Shown here: positions 52,932 through 64,000 of the stretch, piece after piece
Numbering within the stretch: position 1 is the first letter of the stretch
Layout of the letters: each line of letters starts with the position of its first letter
DNA from: Cricetomys ansorgei
Taxonomy: Eukaryota > Chordata > Mammalia > Rodentia > Nesomyidae
Direction: 5' to 3'
Assembly: GCA_026225945.1 (NCBI GenBank)
Contig: JAMJFZ010001805.1
Location: forward strand, 62,001 to 126,000
Length of the DNA stretch: 64,000 bases
Position numbers and translations under genes: made by a program
Notes under the pieces: model-generated
Database searches by the model: none
What the model was told of the DNA's origin: nothing
What the model saw: only the letters and a program-made list of their open reading frames with translations

Positions 52932-53091
52932 CTCCAATTTTGACAGTAAAATCATGGGCAACCATGCAGTTTCGAGCTGCCAGGTCCCGGTGCACAAACT
53001 TCTTGGCATTCAAGTATGCCATGCCATCAGCTATTTCTGCTGTCATCTGAATCATCTCTTGTAGGGTAGGTGGAGGGCGGCCTGGGTTATT
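52932..53091 (-). CDS. Insr: Insr exon 19 (catalytic loop)
   Basis: 160 bp. It begins [19 protein letters not shown] and then [19 protein letters not shown], containing the catalytic HRDLAARN loop, and ends KIG with the first base of the DFG aspartate. Acceptor CTTTAG, donor GTGTGT. A CA repeat (52880-52917) sits only about 15 bp beyond the donor, in the following intron. Confidence 0.98.
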
Positions 53092-53186
53092 CTAAAGTCA
53101 AAACATGGGCGCAATTAGCTCTCTGCTGCCATCAAAATCATCTCTCGCAGGGTAAAGGAAGAGTGGCCAGGGTTATTCTAAAGTCA

Positions 53187-56989
<3,803 letters not shown>

Positions 56990-57057
56990 CATCACTGGCA
57001 CTGAGATATTCAGGGTTTGAAGATGCATACAGTGGTCCCATTGGCCCATCCGGCTGC
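56990..57057 (-). CDS. Insr: Insr exon 16 (juxtamembrane NPEY motif)
   Basis: 68 bp. Reads [19 protein letters not shown] and then ASD. The NPEY tyrosine, once phosphorylated, binds the PTB domains of IRS proteins and Shc and so links the receptor to PI3K and MAPK signalling. Acceptor CCCTAG, donor GTGAGC. Confidence 0.97.
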
Positions 57058-61253
<4,196 letters not shown>

Positions 61254-64000
61254 CTAGAAGAAAAGAGATCGGGGATGGCTGAGTTTGGCTCATCTGGGCA
61301 CATCCCTCCCAGGTGGGGACATCATAGCTAGGCTCCCACTCAGGTAAAACGGAGGGAGTAAAAAGTAAGACCCGAGTCTGATGGGTCAGAGGCTTTGAGA
61401 ATTATTAGTTTGTTTGTCTTAATTTTTATTTGTGGGCAGGGTGGGGGTGTGGCTTCTGTTTTCCTGAGACAGGATTTCATGTAGCTCAAGTTGGTTTCAA
61501 CTCACAGGTTATTTGGAAGCCAATTCTCTGCTACCCAGCCAGGTCTCCAGCCCCTTACGGTGGTCCCCCCCTTTACTGGGGGATTCTTGGCAAGTGCTCT
61601 ACCCCTGAACCACGCCCAGCCCCTTACAGTGGACTCCAGTTAAGTGTTCACCACTGAGATACTATCTTAAAGCACAAAGTAAAAAGAAGCCTGGGGATGA
61701 GTGTGCTGGGGAGAGGAGGCCCTCCAACCAGCCAGCCAGGAGTTTGAGGGGCACAGCTTAGGAGTGTCTACCATGCTGGAGTCATTTCTTGGTGATGTAG
61801 CTGCTCCTACAAGTAGCCCTAACAAACCTCCCAGTTCCCTAATCGAAACCTGGGTGGAATCATTTCTTCAGTCTGTCCCCAGGGCCCCATCTGGGGTGAA
61901 GGCATTTATTTGCATCATACAATGCAGGGCTAGCCTTGAACACAAAGCAACTTCTCCTCTTGCCCATCGCACAATAGGGCATTTTGCTGTGGAGTCTAGC
62001 ACAGTCAATGAACGGACTGTCAGGCGTAAGGCATCTCGCAGACCGCCCAGCCTCATCAGAGTCCAACCGAGTCGCAGGCTCGGTGTCTACACACAAACAG
62101 AAAAGACTTTCCTTCCCGTGATGCTGTCTTTTGTTTTGTTTTGTTTTTTGCGATCTTCATACAAAGAGCTAGGAAGCAATCACGGGGCCGTGGCTCAGAC
62201 GGTGGAGAGCTTGCCTAGCATGGGTGACGCCTGGGTTCTGTCGTAGCCCCACATAAACCAGACTGGTGCACCTGCCAACCAGCATAGGAAGATGGAGGCA
62301 GGAAGTGTTGAAGTTCCAGGCCATCCTCACCTACAGTGGCTACGTAGTAAGTTGGAGGCTAGCCTCGACTTAATAAAAAAGAAGAGAAGGAGTTGGCATT
62401 CTTCCAAAGATCTGTTAGGATCGGACATAAACAAATGAGGGCACACCACCCCTGATAAGCATGCAGACAGAGATAAACCCGGGACTCATTAGAGGCAAGA
62501 CTAGGATCCCTGGAGAAAAGCTTTGTGAAGCCTGTGATCACCAGACCCCAAATTCCAACACTTTCCAAAACCCCTCATGCAGAGGAGTGGGCTGGGAAAG
62601 TTTTAAGAGGAGGAAAGAAAATGTAAGAAGAACTCCTGCGCTCATCATGTGACATTAATAAGAAGAAAACAAATGAGCTGGACCCACCCAGTGGCGGGAG
62701 GCGGGTGAATAACTCCGTCCTAAGGTTCTTCCAACTGAGTGAGTCAGCAAGTAGAAAAGGACAGGCGAACAAATACAGAAGCCCGGGATAGCCGCTGAGG
62801 GCACGAGGGGGAGCGGCAGAGCAAGGAAGGAACGCCACAGAAAGGTCTGAGCTCACGTGCTCTCCATGGACACGCATCACACAGACACACATACACTCGA
62901 AGTTACTGACACACCACACACAGGGAGATACACAGAGACAGAGACACCACACACACAAAGGAAAACAAGGAGGAAAACTTGGTCAGAAGTGAAGAAGCTG
63001 GGGAGGGACCGATGCTCAGTGGTGTGGAGCACTGCTGCTCTTGCAGAAGGCCCAGGTTTGGTTTTCACTGCCCATGGTGGGAGGCTCACCACCTCTGTAA
63101 ATCCAGTTTCAGAGGATCCAGGCACCCGAACACAGGTGGTGCGCATGGCATCCCATAGTGTCTGATGTAAAGTTCTATGTGATTCATTCCCAGACTGTGA
63201 ATCTCTCTCTAAAGTGGAATGAGCCACCTCAAGTGAGAAAAGACACACCTGTGAGCAACCCATCACCCATATGAAGGACACAGCTGAAATTTCATACACA
63301 CAAGTGAGGATAGGCTAGGTCAGAGAGACAGCACAAAGCCCAGTGACCTGAGTTCAATCCCCAGGACCCACACAGTGGAAGGAGCAAGCTGACTCTCAAA
63401 AACTATCCTCTGATATCCTCAAGCACGCTGCAACGTGACTACCTGCTCCCCTACCCCTCCATATGCAATAAACAAATATTTAAATTTTTTAAGTTGTTGA
63501 AAGAAATAAAAGATTTTAAATTGGTATTCTATCCACCTTCTTGAAAAGACGTGCATCAAAGCTTTGAACTCTAACACCGAATCTGATGTGGGAAGCACTG
63601 GGTAACTTGAGAAATGTAGAAAGCTCTTGCCCAGTGTTGTGTAGCAACTCCCAACAAATTAAAACATTACAATCTGAAGAAGTTCCTTAAAACTCAGAAC
63701 GTTCTAAAGGAAGGCTCTGTCTCAGGAAGTCAACAACTCACAAGTCTCAGGAAATCCCTGAAACTTCTGGGATTCTCAAGACCTCTCCTTCCCTACAGTT
63801 ATATAGGTAGAAGGACTGCTGAGGAGATTCTGACTGGGAGATCTGCTGCAAAGTCCTGCAGAAAGCTCCGGGTTCCAGATTTCATGAATTATCATCCACA
63901 CCGGGAGGTGACCTTGGGTGATGCACCTGGCTTTGAATCATCTCTGTGCCTATAAGAAAGCCCTCACCCATACTACTATGGTAAGTAACCCCAATAAAAA
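61254..64000 (-). other. Insr: Part of Insr intron 13
   Basis: No exon is found in this 2.7 kb; the preceding Insr exon must lie further right. Repeats: B1/ID-like (-, about 61440-61625), ID-like SINE (+, about 62184-62260), CA-rich stretch (62875-62960), B2 (+, about 63010-63140) and B3-like (+, about 63320-63420). Confidence 0.6.

Noticed and set aside
61254..64000. Insr exon 13
   Set aside because: I searched the - strand reading for the segment that should precede ELHLC and found no matching exon; it must lie outside the window.

Overview
The window looks like genomic DNA from a muroid rodent. It carries type-2 vomeronasal receptor (Vmn2r) sequences, B1/B2/B3-B4/ID-like SINEs, rodent L1 and MaLR-like LTR debris, and an insulin receptor gene with rodent-type residues. 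The species cannot be fixed from the sequence alone. All genes are split into exons, so most short open frames here are meaningless.

Layout. (1) 1-12307, + strand: an apparently functional Vmn2r gene. Exons 2-6 are present and open, and their splice phases agree. Exon 1 lies left of the window. (2) 12320-20196: a class II (betaretrovirus-like) provirus with two 490-bp LTRs and a 6-bp target-site duplication. It sits in sense orientation 12 bp after the Vmn2r stop codon. Its interior is decayed and mosaic: two unlike gag matrix pieces, a foreign LTR, reverse transcriptase without a visible catalytic box, a gamma-type envelope TM remnant and RNase H. (3) 20197-25900: intergenic DNA with SINEs, L1 and simple repeats. 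(4) 25998-32727: a second, tandem Vmn2r copy that is a pseudogene. Exons 1-3 are broken, exons 4-5 are open and exon 6 is absent. About 1 kb of nearly pure GAA repeat lies in its intron 5. (5) At about 35434 the duplicated Vmn2r sequence stops at a decayed gammaretrovirus-like element on the - strand (to about 37758). A + strand LTR, L1, SINE and MaLR-like sequence follow, to about 42240. (6) About 42600-64000, - strand: the 3' part of the insulin receptor gene Insr. This comprises the last coding exon with a long 3' UTR and the eight exons before it (exons 14-22 in human numbering), covering the last fibronectin III part, transmembrane helix, juxtamembrane docking motif, complete tyrosine kinase and tail. 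The eight internal exon lengths (160, 103, 68, 245, 111, 160, 130, 135 bp) agree with the human gene as I recall it, and all junction phases join in frame.

The window therefore spans the boundary between a fast-evolving chemoreceptor cluster and a conserved housekeeping locus. The two are transcribed convergently, with an ERV/L1-rich buffer of about 7 kb between them. I see no CRISPR, tRNA, rRNA or bacterial-type system. The points most worth a second look are the provirus placed in the Vmn2r 3' UTR, its odd internal order, the kilobase GAA tract, and the junction where the pseudogene lost its seven-helix exon.
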